Shown: positions 8,885-18,938, numbered from the stretch's first letter. The stretch: 64,000 nucleotides of DNA from Penaeicola halotolerans (GCF_016464625.1 NZ_JAEAGO010000003.1:248001-312000), one strand, 5' to 3'. Translations and numbers: made by a program. Notes: generated from the letters alone by a model not told the origin.

Positions 8885-10335
8885 ATCCAACCAAATGATG
8901 CTAATGATCTGAAATACAAAATGATCAATGCTAAGGAAAATAGCCCGATGATCAAGCCTGTTTTCATAAAATCTTGATTGGTCAATACGCCTCTAGCATA
9001 AGCTATGGCATTGGGAGGCGTACTAACGGGAAGTGCCATGGCTGTGCTAGCACTTAGCGCTACACCGAAGCATAATACCAACTCTGAAAATCCTCCTATA
9101 GTCCCTAAACTAATAGCTATTGGGATGACCAAATTGGCTGAAGCCGTATTGGACATAAAAGTACTAAGCGCTAGGGTAAATAAAAGCAGGAGCGGAAATA
9201 GCCACTGACCATCCATAGGGATTTGAGCAATCAAAGCAGTGTCTAAACTACTAGCTTGTAGCCCTTTGCCTAGCGCTAGACCTCCTGCTATAAGTAATAA
9301 AATATGCCAATCGATGTCATTGACATCTTTAGTACCAATAATACCCGTAGTAGTAAATGCAACAGCAGGTATCATCGCTACTACCGCTGCCGGAAGTCCA
9401 TGCACTCGATCTGTTAACCATAGAGAAACAGTCACCACAAAGACCGCGATCACAAACCAAGACCTTGGCTCCATTTTACTATAGGATATCTTTAAGTCCA
9501 TCTGTCCCGTAGTACTGGGCTTAAAATAGCGCCACAAAAGCCCCCATAGTAACAGCAAAGTCAGCAACATCAAGGGCATAGCATAGATCATCCAAGAAAC
9601 AAAATCTAAAGAAATACCTGCTCCATTGAGATAGGCGACTGCTACAGCATTGGGTGGTGAAGCGATGGGTGTTCCCATACCACCTAGATTCGCAGCAAAG
9701 GGTATAGCTAATAAAAGACCTTTTCGAAAACGATCTGTCACTGAAATCTGACTGATTACAGGCGCTGCCAAAGTCACCATCATGGCAGTAGTGGCGGTAT
9801 TGCTCATCCACATAGAAAAGCCAGCAGTGATCAATATGAAACCTAATAAGATAAATAATGGCTGACGACCAAATACCCTCAAAACAATCGCTGCCAGCGA
9901 CTGATCTACTCCTTCTTTAGTCGCGGCCATAGCCAAAATGAACCCTCCAAAGAAGAGCACTAAAATAGGATCTCCAAGTGGGCTAAGGACTTGATTGACA
10001 CTTAGCACAGAATCTCCTACCCAAAGCCACTCTCCTGGATTGGCCAATAAGACGATCTGCAAGGAGAGGATCAAAATAGCTGTAGCAAAAAGTGGAATCA
10101 CCTCAGTCACCCAAAGCAGAGAGGCCAAAATAAAGATCCCCGCCATCCATGAAGCTGAAGCACTCAATGTTGTCTCTGTGCTTAGTACATAAGATAATAA
10201 CACAGCCACTAACACCATGAGCCAAAAGCCAAGTAACTTTCCTAATCTAATAGGCGACTTCGTGCCTGCCAACAACTGAAAATCAATCAGTTCTTGATAG
10301 GCTTCTTTCAGCTTGTCGTAAGATAGTAGCTTCAT
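8881..10335 (-). CDS. DASS/SLC13 family sodium-coupled anion symporter
   Basis: A 484-residue protein with about 12 membrane segments in two inverted repeats. Each repeat has the sodium- and carboxylate-binding motif Ser-Asn-Thr (residues 178-180 and 395-397) and a following proline-rich loop (SPPNA near 226, STPPNA near 440), as in CitT/VcINDY-type transporters. It should import di- or tricarboxylates or sulfate with sodium. It ends 1 bp before the CPA2 gene's stop in the same direction, so the two are probably co-transcribed. The substrate is not resolved. Confidence 0.92.
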   Translation of the reverse strand: MKLLSYDKLKEAYQELIDFQLLAGTKSPIRLGKLLGFWLMVLVAVLLSYVLSTETTLSASASWMAGIFILASLLWVTEVIPLFATAILILSLQIVLLANPGEWLWVGDSVLSVNQVLSPLGDPILVLFFGGFILAMAATKEGVDQSLAAIVLRVFGRQPLFILLGFILITAGFSMWMSNTATTAMMVTLAAPVISQISVTDRFRKGLLLAIPFAANLGGMGTPIASPPNAVAVAYLNGAGISLDFVSWMIYAMPLMLLTLLLLWGLLWRYFKPSTTGQMDLKISYSKMEPRSWFVIAVFVVTVSLWLTDRVHGLPAAVVAMIPAVAFTTTGIIGTKDVNDIDWHILLLIAGGLALGKGLQASSLDTALIAQIPMDGQWLFPLLLLFTLALSTFMSNTASANLVIPIAISLGTIGGFSELVLCFGVALSASTAMALPVSTPPNAIAYARGVLTNQDFMKTGLIIGLFSLALIILYFRSLASFGWI

Positions 10336-10336
10336 T

Positions 10337-12352
10337 TTAGACTTTTATTTCATCCTCAAAACGCGTGATATTCTCAGGAGTACCTACCACATAGACAAGA
10401 TCTTCTAATCTAATTTCAGTATCTGCAGAGACATCCGTGATCATCTTTTCTCCTCTCTTGATGGCGACTACAGATACACCAAAGTGATTTCTAATATCAG
10501 ATTCATTAAGTTTTTTTCCGACTACTTTACCGCCTTCTCTATGCACACTGAGCGAGACGAAATTGATGTTGGGTAAGTCTATATTTAATTTATCTCCGCC
10601 CATGGCTGTACGGCTAGATCGAAGCATCTCATAGTTGTCCATACGGATAGATTGTGTGAAATCCTCTATTTTATCTTTAGGGATCAGGTACTTGTTCAGC
10701 ACACGTGTAAAGATCTCAATAGATGTCTCAAACTCCTCTGGAATGACTTCATCCGCACCTAGTCGATAGTTGGCCTCCATCTCTTGGATGAATCGTGTCC
10801 TCACGATCACGTAGATTTTTTTAGAAATAGATCTAATGTTTGAAATGATACTTTTTGTGGCTTGCGCATCAGAAATCGCTACTACCACTACACGCGCTTT
10901 GTGAATATTTAAATGCTCTAGGATAGTACCATTGATAGCATCACCATACATGATGGGCTCTCCTTTGGCAGCCTCACGTTTTACAGTCTCCGCATTGAGT
11001 TCTACGATCACATAAGGGATCTGAGCGCTTTTGGCTGCTTTGGCTACGTTTTGCCCATTCAGTCCATAGCCTATGATGACTAAGTGATCCTCCAAGTCAT
11101 GACTTTGATCGACCTCCATATCTGGCAAAGTCCCATTAGCGCTAAATCTAGATTTGATCTTTTCTGGTATCGGGATGTTTAGGATTCTACAAGCCATATT
11201 ATTAGAGCCTTTCATCACAAATGGTGTCACTGCCATAGTCAAAATAGACACTGCCAAGAAATACTGATAAGATACCGGATCTAATATCTCTAGCTTCACT
11301 CCCTCTTTAGCTAGCAAAAGTGAAAACTCTCCTACCTGAAAAAGTGAGAAACCCACAATCATCGAAATTCTAGCAGGCAGCTTAAGTGCTGCAGCCGCAC
11401 CATATCCTGTAATGATCTTGAGTAGCATCGTCAAACCGACTAGCGCCAAAATCATCGGAAAGTTTTCTATTAAGAAGTTAGAGTCAAAAAGCATCCCTAC
11501 AGATACAAAGAAAAAACTAATGAATATCTCTCTAAATGGTAGTATAGCACTGGTCGCCTGATGACTATAGTCTGATTCACTCACAATCAGTCCAGCCAAA
11601 AATGCTCCCAAGCCTAAAGAAAGTCCTAGCTGTGATGTGGCATAGGCTACCGCAAAACAGATCACCACAATACTCAATATAAAGAGCTCTTTGCTCTTAG
11701 TCATAGCCACTCTGTAGAGCAATTGAGGCACTACATATCGCGCCAATACCAGTGTGAGGACGATGACTAGCAAACCTTTTCCTCCTAAAATAAGCAGCGA
11801 CATACCCACATCGTCTGTCGCTCCCGCCAGCATAGGCGTGAAAAGCATCATAGGAACGATTATGATGTCTTGAAATATCAAAATAGCCAGAATGGTCTTA
11901 CCGTGAGGTGCATTGACTTCTCCTCTTTCTTGGAGTAGCTTGAGTACGATAGCAGTACTACTCAGCGAAAAAAGGAAGCCAAAAAATACGGCCTTATTCC
12001 AATCAAACCCGAAAAAATGCGTCACTACTGCTGTAGCAGCTATGGTCAGTAAAACCTGAAGTGTCCCTCCTATGAATACATAGCGCTTGATCGCTGAGAG
12101 ACTTTGAAGTGAAAACTCCATTCCAATCACAAAGAGCAGCAAGATGACACCTATCTCTGATAAGATATCCACCGCTTCTGAAGCTTCTACCAAACTGAGT
12201 CCATAAGGTCCAGCGATGACTCCTGTGATCAAAAACCCAATGATCGTAGGAAATTTAAGTCTTTGGAAAGCTAAGATCACAACAGTAGCCAGTCCAAGGA
12301 TCACTACAATGTCTGACAATAAAGGAATCTCAACAGCAAGAAGTGGTGTCAT
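10337..12352 (-). CDS. CPA2 family cation:proton antiporter with RCK (TrkA) domains
   Basis: About 671 residues. The first 380 form a 12-13-segment Na+/H+ exchanger domain of the KefB/CPA2 type; then a TrkA-N Rossmann domain begins at VIIGYGLNGQNVAKAA, and a TrkA-C domain is at the end. KefB-like proteins move K+ or Na+ out against protons, gated by a nucleotide ligand. ATG at 12352 (MTPLLAVEIP) is preferred to a TTG three codons earlier. A TACTTTTG element at 12370-12377 (minus strand) could be its -7 box. Confidence 0.92.
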   Translation of the reverse strand: MTPLLAVEIPLLSDIVVILGLATVVILAFQRLKFPTIIGFLITGVIAGPYGLSLVEASEAVDILSEIGVILLLFVIGMEFSLQSLSAIKRYVFIGGTLQVLLTIAATAVVTHFFGFDWNKAVFFGFLFSLSSTAIVLKLLQERGEVNAPHGKTILAILIFQDIIIVPMMLFTPMLAGATDDVGMSLLILGGKGLLVIVLTLVLARYVVPQLLYRVAMTKSKELFILSIVVICFAVAYATSQLGLSLGLGAFLAGLIVSESDYSHQATSAILPFREIFISFFFVSVGMLFDSNFLIENFPMILALVGLTMLLKIITGYGAAAALKLPARISMIVGFSLFQVGEFSLLLAKEGVKLEILDPVSYQYFLAVSILTMAVTPFVMKGSNNMACRILNIPIPEKIKSRFSANGTLPDMEVDQSHDLEDHLVIIGYGLNGQNVAKAAKSAQIPYVIVELNAETVKREAAKGEPIMYGDAINGTILEHLNIHKARVVVVAISDAQATKSIISNIRSISKKIYVIVRTRFIQEMEANYRLGADEVIPEEFETSIEIFTRVLNKYLIPKDKIEDFTQSIRMDNYEMLRSSRTAMGGDKLNIDLPNINFVSLSVHREGGKVVGKKLNESDIRNHFGVSVVAIKRGEKMITDVSADTEIRLEDLVYVVGTPENITRFEDEIKV

Positions 12353-12405
12353 AAAGTTCAATGGTTAATCAAAAGTATGTACAAAATAAGGATTTTAAAT
12401 AAAAT

Positions 12406-12429
12406 AGCCGCTCTATGGCAAAAGCGGCT
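12406..12429 (-). terminator. Intrinsic terminator after the Mpo1-like gene
   Basis: A 7-bp stem (AGCCGCT with AGCGGCT) and a 10-base loop. Read on the minus strand it is followed by ATTTTATTT, placing a terminator just downstream of the Mpo1-like gene and before the CPA2 promoter region. Confidence 0.7.
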
Positions 12430-12456
12430 TTTCAAACTTCCTATAAAAACTAAAAG

Positions 12457-12936
12457 CTAATACTTTAGTCCAGCCTTCTTGTAAATGAAATGCATCAACC
12501 AAGCTGGACCAATGAGTAAAAACTGTAAATCTTTTAGAAATGAGGGTTTTTTACCTTCTACCTTGTGACCATAAAACTGCCCTATCCAAGCTAGTACAAA
12601 AATCCCCAAGCTAATCTGCCATAATGGAATAGTCGTGCTATTCACTATCACACTTGCCATAAACAAACAGGCCGCAGAAAACAGGAGCATACCAAAAAAC
12701 AAGGGCGGTGAAAGCCTGATATAATACAGTAAAACCAAAGCCAAAACCACAGTGGCCCAGTTAGCAAAAACGCCCAAACTTCCCTCCATAAAAGAAAGTG
12801 CTCCACTAGGTATCGACCATATCAGCCCTACTATGCTAAAAAAAATCAAAGGAACACATATCCAATGAATCAACTTATTGGTTTCATTTTGATGGCTGAC
12901 TCCGTATTCGGTGAGTAACTGATCTATCTTTCTCAT
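12457..12936 (-). CDS. Mpo1/DUF962 family membrane protein
   Basis: A 159-residue protein with about four membrane helices. The N-terminal block YGVSHQNETNKLIHWICVPL with its conserved His-Asn...His is the hallmark of DUF962/Mpo1. The yeast member is an iron-dependent dioxygenase acting in phytosphingosine alpha-oxidation. A related fatty-acid dioxygenase activity is possible here but unproven. The downstream half of a two-gene minus-strand unit with the DUF4442 gene, 12 bp apart. Confidence 0.85.
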   Translation of the reverse strand: MRKIDQLLTEYGVSHQNETNKLIHWICVPLIFFSIVGLIWSIPSGALSFMEGSLGVFANWATVVLALVLLYYIRLSPPLFFGMLLFSAACLFMASVIVNSTTIPLWQISLGIFVLAWIGQFYGHKVEGKKPSFLKDLQFLLIGPAWLMHFIYKKAGLKY

Positions 12937-12948
12937 CGTATGTTGGGT

Positions 12949-13455
12949 TTAAAGTGTCGTTTTTACCTTTTGCCAAGATTTGATCTGCCAAGTAACTTTA
13001 GCAACCACTACAGCCCGATCATCTGTATCATAAACAGTGATCTCACAAGTGACAAATACTGCTTCTTGACTTTTTAAAGGTATCAAAATTGTTTCTTCCA
13101 ACCAATCCTTATGTAGCTCAAACTTGGCATAAACATCTTTTTTGGCTTGATAAAGGTACTCTAACTCCAGTTTTTGAAGGATGATCCTATAGTCTGATGC
13201 CCCTAGCACATCTATCAATTTAAAGCCTGTCACAAACTCACACAATGTTGCCAATGCACAAGCGTGTATTCCTCTGATATGGTTAAAATTACCTCGCTTA
13301 TAGGGTAAGTCAATCCTAAGTGACTGATCACTGATCGCAGTAATCTTAAATCCGTGTGGCTTATTAAAAGGAATCTTATAAGCCAACACCTTATTGAGTA
13401 ACCAAAGGTGAAAATTAGACTGCTTAGCTTTTTGTATGATCTCAGCGGCTTCCAT
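12949..13455 (-). CDS. DUF4442 (hotdog-fold) protein
   Basis: A 168-residue soluble protein. The central IRGIHACALATLCEFVTGFKL resembles the hotdog helix of PaaI-like thioesterases, and overall length and composition fit DUF4442. These are assumed to act on acyl-CoA-like thioesters, though catalytic residues are poorly defined. It is co-directional with the Mpo1-like gene, which also belongs to a family linked to fatty acids; a shared lipid role is only an inference. Confidence 0.75.
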   Translation of the reverse strand: MEAAEIIQKAKQSNFHLWLLNKVLAYKIPFNKPHGFKITAISDQSLRIDLPYKRGNFNHIRGIHACALATLCEFVTGFKLIDVLGASDYRIILQKLELEYLYQAKKDVYAKFELHKDWLEETILIPLKSQEAVFVTCEITVYDTDDRAVVVAKVTWQIKSWQKVKTTL

Positions 13456-13524
13456 AGATTAGGTTTAGATATCTTTTCAAGTTAGTCTTTTGTTAGCTAA
13501 TTTGCCACAAACAATAAAAAAGAC

Positions 13525-14655
13525 ATGATCAGCATTTGGGAAAAGAAGCACTTTGTGAGCTTTGACTATCTCATCATAGGAGGTGGTATCGTAGGGCTGT
13601 CTACCGCTATTCATCTCAAAGAGCATCATCCACATGCCCAAGTAGCCATTTTAGAAAGAGGTCTTTTCCCCAGTGGAGCTAGTACCAAAAATGCAGGATT
13701 CGCCTGCTTTGGCAGTTTAACTGAATTACTCGATGACCTAGCACAAACTAACAGCGATACGGTGCTAAAGACAGTAGAAAGTCGATGGCTTGGCCTACAG
13801 AAACTCCGCTCCAAACTGGGAGATCGGCACATTGATTTTCAAAATCATGGTGGATACGAACTATTAGGAGGTGCTGACCTAAAAGCATTAGATCAAATGC
13901 AAGAGATCAACGAATGGCTAAAACCGCTCTTTGGCAAAGCAGTATTTTCCATCCAAAATGAAAAAATAGATCAGTTTGGCTTTTCAAAAAATGCGGTCAA
14001 AAGCCTAGTTTGGAATGCCTTTGAGGGTCAAATAGACACTGGATTGATGATGAAGTCACTACATCAGCTCGCCAGTGAACTTGGTGTCAAAATATATACA
14101 GGTGCCCATTTGGAGAGTTACACGCTTATAAATAATGATGTAGCTTGTCAAGTAAACACACTACAGGGGTCTTATCCACTTAAAACCAAGTCTCTTATAT
14201 TCTGCACCAATGCTTTTACCAAGCAACATTTCCCTAATTTAGACATTCAACCTGGCCGCGGAATGGTCATGGTTACTACGCCTATCAAAGATTTGAAATT
14301 TGAGGGAACCTTCCACATAGAAAAAGGGTATTACTATTTCAGAAATTACCAATCTCGACTACTCATAGGAGGCGGAAGGCATTTGGACTTTGCGGGTGAA
14401 ACTAGCTATGACTTTGGACTCAATCCCAAAATCTCCTCTGCCATTCATCAATTAATCCAAGAAGTGATCCTACCTGATCAAGCTTATGAAATAGACTTAA
14501 GTTGGTCTGGAATCATGGCATTTGGCCAGTCAAAATCGCCTATTATCCAGCAGCTTGAGCCAAATGTCTATGCTGCTTGTAGACTAGGAGGCATGGGAGT
14601 AGCCATCGGTTGGCAGGTGGGGGAAACTGTAGCTAAGCTAGTTTTAGAGGCTTAA
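13525..14655 (+). CDS. FAD-dependent oxidoreductase (DAO family)
   Basis: A 376-residue flavoprotein. YLIIGGGIVGLSTAIHL at residues 15-31 is the dinucleotide-binding GxGxxG motif, and LSWSGIMAFGQSKSPII near the end followed by RLGGMGVAIG is the typical C-terminal FAD-contacting region of D-amino-acid/glycine-oxidase-like enzymes. It probably oxidises a small amine or amino acid, but the substrate cannot be named. There is no signal peptide. It is divergent from the DUF4442 gene and upstream of nhaC with a 53-bp gap. Confidence 0.88.
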   Translation: MISIWEKKHFVSFDYLIIGGGIVGLSTAIHLKEHHPHAQVAILERGLFPSGASTKNAGFACFGSLTELLDDLAQTNSDTVLKTVESRWLGLQKLRSKLGDRHIDFQNHGGYELLGGADLKALDQMQEINEWLKPLFGKAVFSIQNEKIDQFGFSKNAVKSLVWNAFEGQIDTGLMMKSLHQLASELGVKIYTGAHLESYTLINNDVACQVNTLQGSYPLKTKSLIFCTNAFTKQHFPNLDIQPGRGMVMVTTPIKDLKFEGTFHIEKGYYYFRNYQSRLLIGGGRHLDFAGETSYDFGLNPKISSAIHQLIQEVILPDQAYEIDLSWSGIMAFGQSKSPIIQQLEPNVYAACRLGGMGVAIGWQVGETVAKLVLEA

Positions 14656-14708
14656 ATGCAATAATTTTTATTATCTTTCAAATCTCATTATAGAATCGAA
14701 AAATCAGC

Positions 14709-16184
14709 ATGAGTAGTCAACCCCAAAAACCGGGATTATTTCTTTCGCTTTTCCCCATTATCTTCCTGATAGGACTTTTGATCATCAATATCCAAGTATT
14801 TGGAGATGATGGGCTTTCTGGTTCTAATCAAATGGTGCTCGTACTGGCTTCAGCCGTAGCAGCTATTATCGCTGTAAAGCTTGGACATACTTGGGAGAAA
14901 ATCCAAGATGGGGTAGTCGCAAGTATTAGTTCTGCCATGTCTTCCATTCTTATTTTACTTTTGATAGGCTCACTTGCGGGTACTTGGCTATTGAGTGGTA
15001 TCGTACCAGCCATGATATACTATGGACTTCAAGTATTAAATCCCACTATATTTTTGATGGCTGCTTGTGTAGTCAGTGCTGTAGTTTCTGTCTCTACGGG
15101 TAGCTCTTGGACTACTGTAGCCACTGTCGGTGTAGCCCTTCTAGGAATAGGTAAAGCGCTGGGTTTTGAAGAAGGCATCATCGCAGGAGCGATCATTTCA
15201 GGAGCTTATTTTGGAGATAAAATGTCACCCCTTTCAGATACGACTAATCTAGCTCCCGCTATGGCTGGTACGGATCTTTTTACTCATATTAAATATATGG
15301 CTAAGACGACTGTACCGAGCATCATCATCACCTTGATCATCTTTACAGTCATCGGCTTTACAGATGGCGCATCGGGAGAGCTTAGCGATGTAGGGATCAT
15401 CTCTAATGTCATCACAGAAAACTTTAATATCAACGGTTGGCTCTTCATAGTTCCCGTATTAGTCATCATCATGATCGTCAGAAAAGTCCCTGCCGTACCA
15501 GCATTATTGGCGGGAGCTTTGCTAGGAGGTATTTTTGCGGTGATTTTCCAACCAGAGATCATCCAGCGAATAGCTGATACCAATGGATCTTACGCTTATC
15601 TCAGCTTTATCGCTGTGATGAAAGCACTCTATGGGGACATCGGGATCGTCACCACCAATGAGATCGTCAATGAACTACTACAAACCAGTGGTATGGCAGG
15701 TATGCTCAATACCATCTGGCTTATTTTAGTAGCGATGGTATTTGGCGGTATCTTAGAGTCTAGTGGCATGCTCAAAACGATTGCTGAATATGTAATCAAA
15801 CTAGCTCAAAGCACAGGTTCGCTCATCGCTACCACCACAGGTACTTGTGTATTCTTTAACATCACCACTTCTGACCAATACCTAGCCATCCTCGTTCCAG
15901 GACGTATGTATGCGGATGTCTACAAAAAGAGAGGGCTTAAGCCAGAAAACCTCAGCAGAACGCTAGAAGATTCTGCGACTGTGACATCCGTCTTGGTGCC
16001 TTGGAATACTTGCGGTGCTACACAAGCCTCAGTGCTCGGAGTCGCGACATTAACTTATTTACCATTTTGCTTCTTCAATATCATCAGTCCGTTCATGACG
16101 ATGATCTATGGCTACTTCAATATCGGCTTGACGAGATACAGCGATGAAGAAATGAAAGCATTCGAACAAGAAGATGCTGCTTAG
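14709..16184 (+). CDS. nhaC: Na+/H+ antiporter of the NhaC family
   Basis: A 491-residue membrane protein with about 11-12 helices. STGSSWTTVATVGVALLGIG and ISGAYFGDKMSPLSDTTNLAP are diagnostic NhaC blocks, repeated in the second half as NITTSDQYLAILVPGRM and VLVPWNTCGATQA. It exchanges sodium for protons, a common need in saline habitats. The downstream exonuclease gene starts inside its last codons (11-bp overlap), so they are translationally coupled. Confidence 0.93.
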   Translation: MSSQPQKPGLFLSLFPIIFLIGLLIINIQVFGDDGLSGSNQMVLVLASAVAAIIAVKLGHTWEKIQDGVVASISSAMSSILILLLIGSLAGTWLLSGIVPAMIYYGLQVLNPTIFLMAACVVSAVVSVSTGSSWTTVATVGVALLGIGKALGFEEGIIAGAIISGAYFGDKMSPLSDTTNLAPAMAGTDLFTHIKYMAKTTVPSIIITLIIFTVIGFTDGASGELSDVGIISNVITENFNINGWLFIVPVLVIIMIVRKVPAVPALLAGALLGGIFAVIFQPEIIQRIADTNGSYAYLSFIAVMKALYGDIGIVTTNEIVNELLQTSGMAGMLNTIWLILVAMVFGGILESSGMLKTIAEYVIKLAQSTGSLIATTTGTCVFFNITTSDQYLAILVPGRMYADVYKKRGLKPENLSRTLEDSATVTSVLVPWNTCGATQASVLGVATLTYLPFCFFNIISPFMTMIYGYFNIGLTRYSDEEMKAFEQEDAA

Positions 16185-16758
16185 AAAGATAACTAAAGAA
16201 GAAATTACTGAGCTTCCACTGGGAGCATTTGAGGGTGAGTCTATCGTGATAGATGATGAAAAAGAAGTCACTGAAGCCATCAAAATCCTCTACAAATCAA
16301 GAGTTATAGGCTTTGACACAGAGACGAAACCTGCCTTCAAAAAGGGACAATTCAATGAAGTCGCTCTACTACAGCTCAGCACATTAGACCAAGCTTTTCT
16401 TTTCAGATTGAATCATATAGGACTGCCTAAAGTAATCACTAAACTGTTGGCAGATCCCGCAGTGATCAAAGTAGGAGCAGCTGTACATGATGACATCAAA
16501 GCATTAAAAAAACTCACCTACTTCCAGCCAAAAGCATTCTTTGACCTCAATGATGAGTGTAAAGCTGTTGGCTTTAAAAGCTATGGTGTGAGAAACTTGT
16601 CAGCTTTGGTTTTGGGCATTAGAATCTCTAAATCAGAGCAACTTTCTAACTGGGAAACGGATACACTATCAGAAAAGCAAATCAAATACGCAGCTACTGA
16701 TGCTTGGGCATGCTTAGAAATCTATCAGGAATTAGTCAAACAAGGTTACTTTGATTAA
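16174..16758 (+). CDS. 3'-5' exonuclease domain protein (DEDDy, RNase D-like)
   Basis: A 194-residue single-domain nuclease. IGFDTETKPAF holds the Exo I Asp and Glu, VGAAVHDDIKAL the Exo II Asp, and YAATDAWACLEIY the Exo III Tyr-x3-Asp, so the four metal ligands and the tyrosine are all present. No HRDC domain follows, unlike full-length RNase D. It probably trims RNA or DNA 3' ends. It overlaps nhaC by 11 bp and converges with the porin-like gene, with a 4-bp overlap. Confidence 0.92.
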   Translation: MLLRKITKEEITELPLGAFEGESIVIDDEKEVTEAIKILYKSRVIGFDTETKPAFKKGQFNEVALLQLSTLDQAFLFRLNHIGLPKVITKLLADPAVIKVGAAVHDDIKALKKLTYFQPKAFFDLNDECKAVGFKSYGVRNLSALVLGIRISKSEQLSNWETDTLSEKQIKYAATDAWACLEIYQELVKQGYFD

Positions 16759-17345
16759 AAAGTATAGCCTAGACCAAATTTAAAGACCCTATTGTAGACA
16801 GACTGTGCGCCATCTCTATCTAAGGTGAAAAGTCCATGATCATAAGTGGCCAACACTTCAAAAGACTTGAAGAATCGGTATTTCAGACCTAAATGTGGGG
16901 CTAGGTCAAAATTTCTAAAGCCTTGAGTGTCCAATAAAATCACCGTCCTATTTTCTCCTGAAAAATCTGGCGCATCAAAAAACAATTCGTTTTCAAGAAG
17001 ATAAGAAGGCTGTAAGCCGACCAAAACATCTAAGTTAGGCAGCACATTTCTTCTCAAAGCTATAGGCAAATCTAAATAGTAACTTCTGACAGCATACTCT
17101 CCGTTAGCGAAAGTCTCTTTAGATCCTTTGGCTGCAAACTGCAAACCTACTTCTATTCTAGATTGCTCATCTTTGAGCGGAAAACTTACAAATGCTCCTC
17201 CGAAATAAGCTAATCTCATCTCTTGGTTCACGGCATCAGCACCTCCAAAATAGGGCGCTGTGATACCTGCCCTCAGACCATAGTCTATTTGAGCTTGAGC
17301 TGAATAAGAGAATAACACAAAACAAATCAAGAGAAGCTTTTTCAT
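16755..17345 (-). CDS. PorT-like outer-membrane beta-barrel protein
   Basis: A 196-residue protein with an N-terminal signal peptide (MKKLLLICFVLFSYSAQAQ, cleavage after AQ), then alternating beta-strand-like segments ending in an aromatic residue (FGLGYTF), typical of eight-stranded Bacteroidota barrels of the PorT/OmpW size class. Its function is unknown. It is a monocistronic minus-strand gene between the exonuclease and the racemase operon. Confidence 0.82.
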   Translation of the reverse strand: MKKLLLICFVLFSYSAQAQIDYGLRAGITAPYFGGADAVNQEMRLAYFGGAFVSFPLKDEQSRIEVGLQFAAKGSKETFANGEYAVRSYYLDLPIALRRNVLPNLDVLVGLQPSYLLENELFFDAPDFSGENRTVILLDTQGFRNFDLAPHLGLKYRFFKSFEVLATYDHGLFTLDRDGAQSVYNRVFKFGLGYTF

Positions 17346-17425
17346 CAGAGCCGAATTTTAATCCAAAATAATGAAGTCTAAACTACAAAGCAATAGGTAA
17401 TTGTTTCACCACTCATTTTAAAATA

Positions 17426-18499
17426 CTAAGCCACCCGCTTGTCTATGTAACTCGAATTTAAAATTGCTAAAGCACCCATATACTTCAACTGAAAAGGAAG
17501 CAAATCTCCTACCTTATACTGATGCGGATTATCCCCTAGATCGATCACTAACATGTCAGAACTGGCACCTATGATCTCAATGCCCATATTTTCCTCGATG
17601 ATCAAATACTTTGGGTCTATGTCCAGCAAACCGATATCGATGATTGCTCTAAAGCTCGTTTTACCATAGAGACTTTCATCTACTTCAGCCACTACACCTT
17701 GCGGATTAGCTGCTAGCTCGCCAGAAGGCACGAGTGGCTTTTCGTGCATCTCAATGATTTCAGTGAATAGCTCAAATACATCTCCATGCATCCCATCGAT
17801 GACTTTGTCTTCAAAGAGATCCGCTCCAAAATAAAGCGTCTCTCCCACTCTAAAGTGATTGACTCCAGCAGGCAACTGCTGACGCATCATCAGTGGGATA
17901 GTCACAGATGTTCCAGCTGATACCCAAGGAATCTTTTTATTAAACTTGAGCTCTATGATCTGCTTATAAAGTGATAGTTGTATCAGCTTATCTGTAGATG
18001 GCATGACACCATTGAGGCAGTTTAGATTGGTTCCTAAACCTATGATCTCAATGTGCGGAAGCTCAAATACTTGCTCATAAAAATGCACAAGTTCATCTCC
18101 CATCACCCCTTCTCTAAGATCACCTGTCTCTACCATGATGATGATCTTATGATGCTTATTTTGACGCACAGCCTCCTCTGATAGCCAAGTGATAGTGTCT
18201 AACTCAGAGTTGAGGCTGACATCTGCATAGCTGATAATCTTGGGAATATTACGCTTCGAAGGAGGCTTGATATACACCGTCTGCACATCTCCATGGATCT
18301 CTTTGACCTTTTTGAGATTGCTGATACGAGAGTCATGTATTTCTCTAACACCCAAGTTGATCAATTCTTTAAGGTACATACGGTTACCGCAAAGCAATTT
18401 GGAAACCACACCCCATTCTACTTGCTGTTTGTCAAAAAGCTCCTTTAGGAAATTAAAATTATGCTGAAGCTTATCCCTATATAGATTTAAAAATGCCAT
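17426..18499 (-). CDS. Alanine/ornithine-racemase-like PLP enzyme
   Basis: A 357-residue fold-type III PLP enzyme. The conserved lysine that binds PLP is K34 in GVVSKLLCGN; NLNCLNGVMPS and WVSAGTSVTIPL match the TIM-barrel phosphate loops of the Ala_racemase N-terminal family, in the branch that includes ornithine racemase. It is the third gene of a minus-strand unit behind a GNAT acetyltransferase (2-bp gap) and a sodium:solute symporter. This suggests uptake and stereochemical conversion of an amino acid; the substrate is unknown. Confidence 0.85.
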   Translation of the reverse strand: MAFLNLYRDKLQHNFNFLKELFDKQQVEWGVVSKLLCGNRMYLKELINLGVREIHDSRISNLKKVKEIHGDVQTVYIKPPSKRNIPKIISYADVSLNSELDTITWLSEEAVRQNKHHKIIIMVETGDLREGVMGDELVHFYEQVFELPHIEIIGLGTNLNCLNGVMPSTDKLIQLSLYKQIIELKFNKKIPWVSAGTSVTIPLMMRQQLPAGVNHFRVGETLYFGADLFEDKVIDGMHGDVFELFTEIIEMHEKPLVPSGELAANPQGVVAEVDESLYGKTSFRAIIDIGLLDIDPKYLIIEENMGIEIIGASSDMLVIDLGDNPHQYKVGDLLPFQLKYMGALAILNSSYIDKRVA

Positions 18500-18500
18500 G

Positions 18501-18938
18501 TTATCTAGTTAACCTCATCTCAAGGTATTTGTTGGTAAAACCTAACTTTTCATAAAGTTTTCTAGCAGGATTGTCAGGTTCTACGTGCAGTGCAATACTT
18601 CCTTTCGCCATCTCTATAGCCTTCTGCATGAGCGATTTACCTGTTCCTTTGCCTCTTTGATTTTGATGTACTGCTATGTATACCAAAATATTCTCAGGGA
18701 TGTACCCGTCCATACCGGTATAGTTGATCACCGTAGCACCGACTATATCTCTACCCTCACGCGCCAGTATCGCATAGCCTCCTCTATTTTTCGCACTATC
18801 TAGCGCGTAGTCTAGGCATTTCATGATATCCTCATGCCTATCACCATACTGATCTAAATGGGTGAAAAGAAAATCTGCTATCTCCTTCTTTTGAAGATAA
18901 GTAGCATTGTCGATACTAGTTAGTGTTTCAAAGTTCAT
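18501..18938 (-). CDS. GNAT family N-acetyltransferase
   Basis: A 145-residue single GNAT domain. VHQNQRGKGTGKSLMQKAIE is the acetyl-CoA pyrophosphate loop (Q/RxxGxG/A), and ALHVEPDNPARKLYEKLGF is the usual C-terminal signature. It overlaps the symporter stop by 11 bp and lies 2 bp before the racemase gene, so it is tightly embedded in that operon and may acylate the same amino acid. The acceptor is not identifiable from sequence. Confidence 0.9.
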   Translation of the reverse strand: MNFETLTSIDNATYLQKKEIADFLFTHLDQYGDRHEDIMKCLDYALDSAKNRGGYAILAREGRDIVGATVINYTGMDGYIPENILVYIAVHQNQRGKGTGKSLMQKAIEMAKGSIALHVEPDNPARKLYEKLGFTNKYLEMRLTR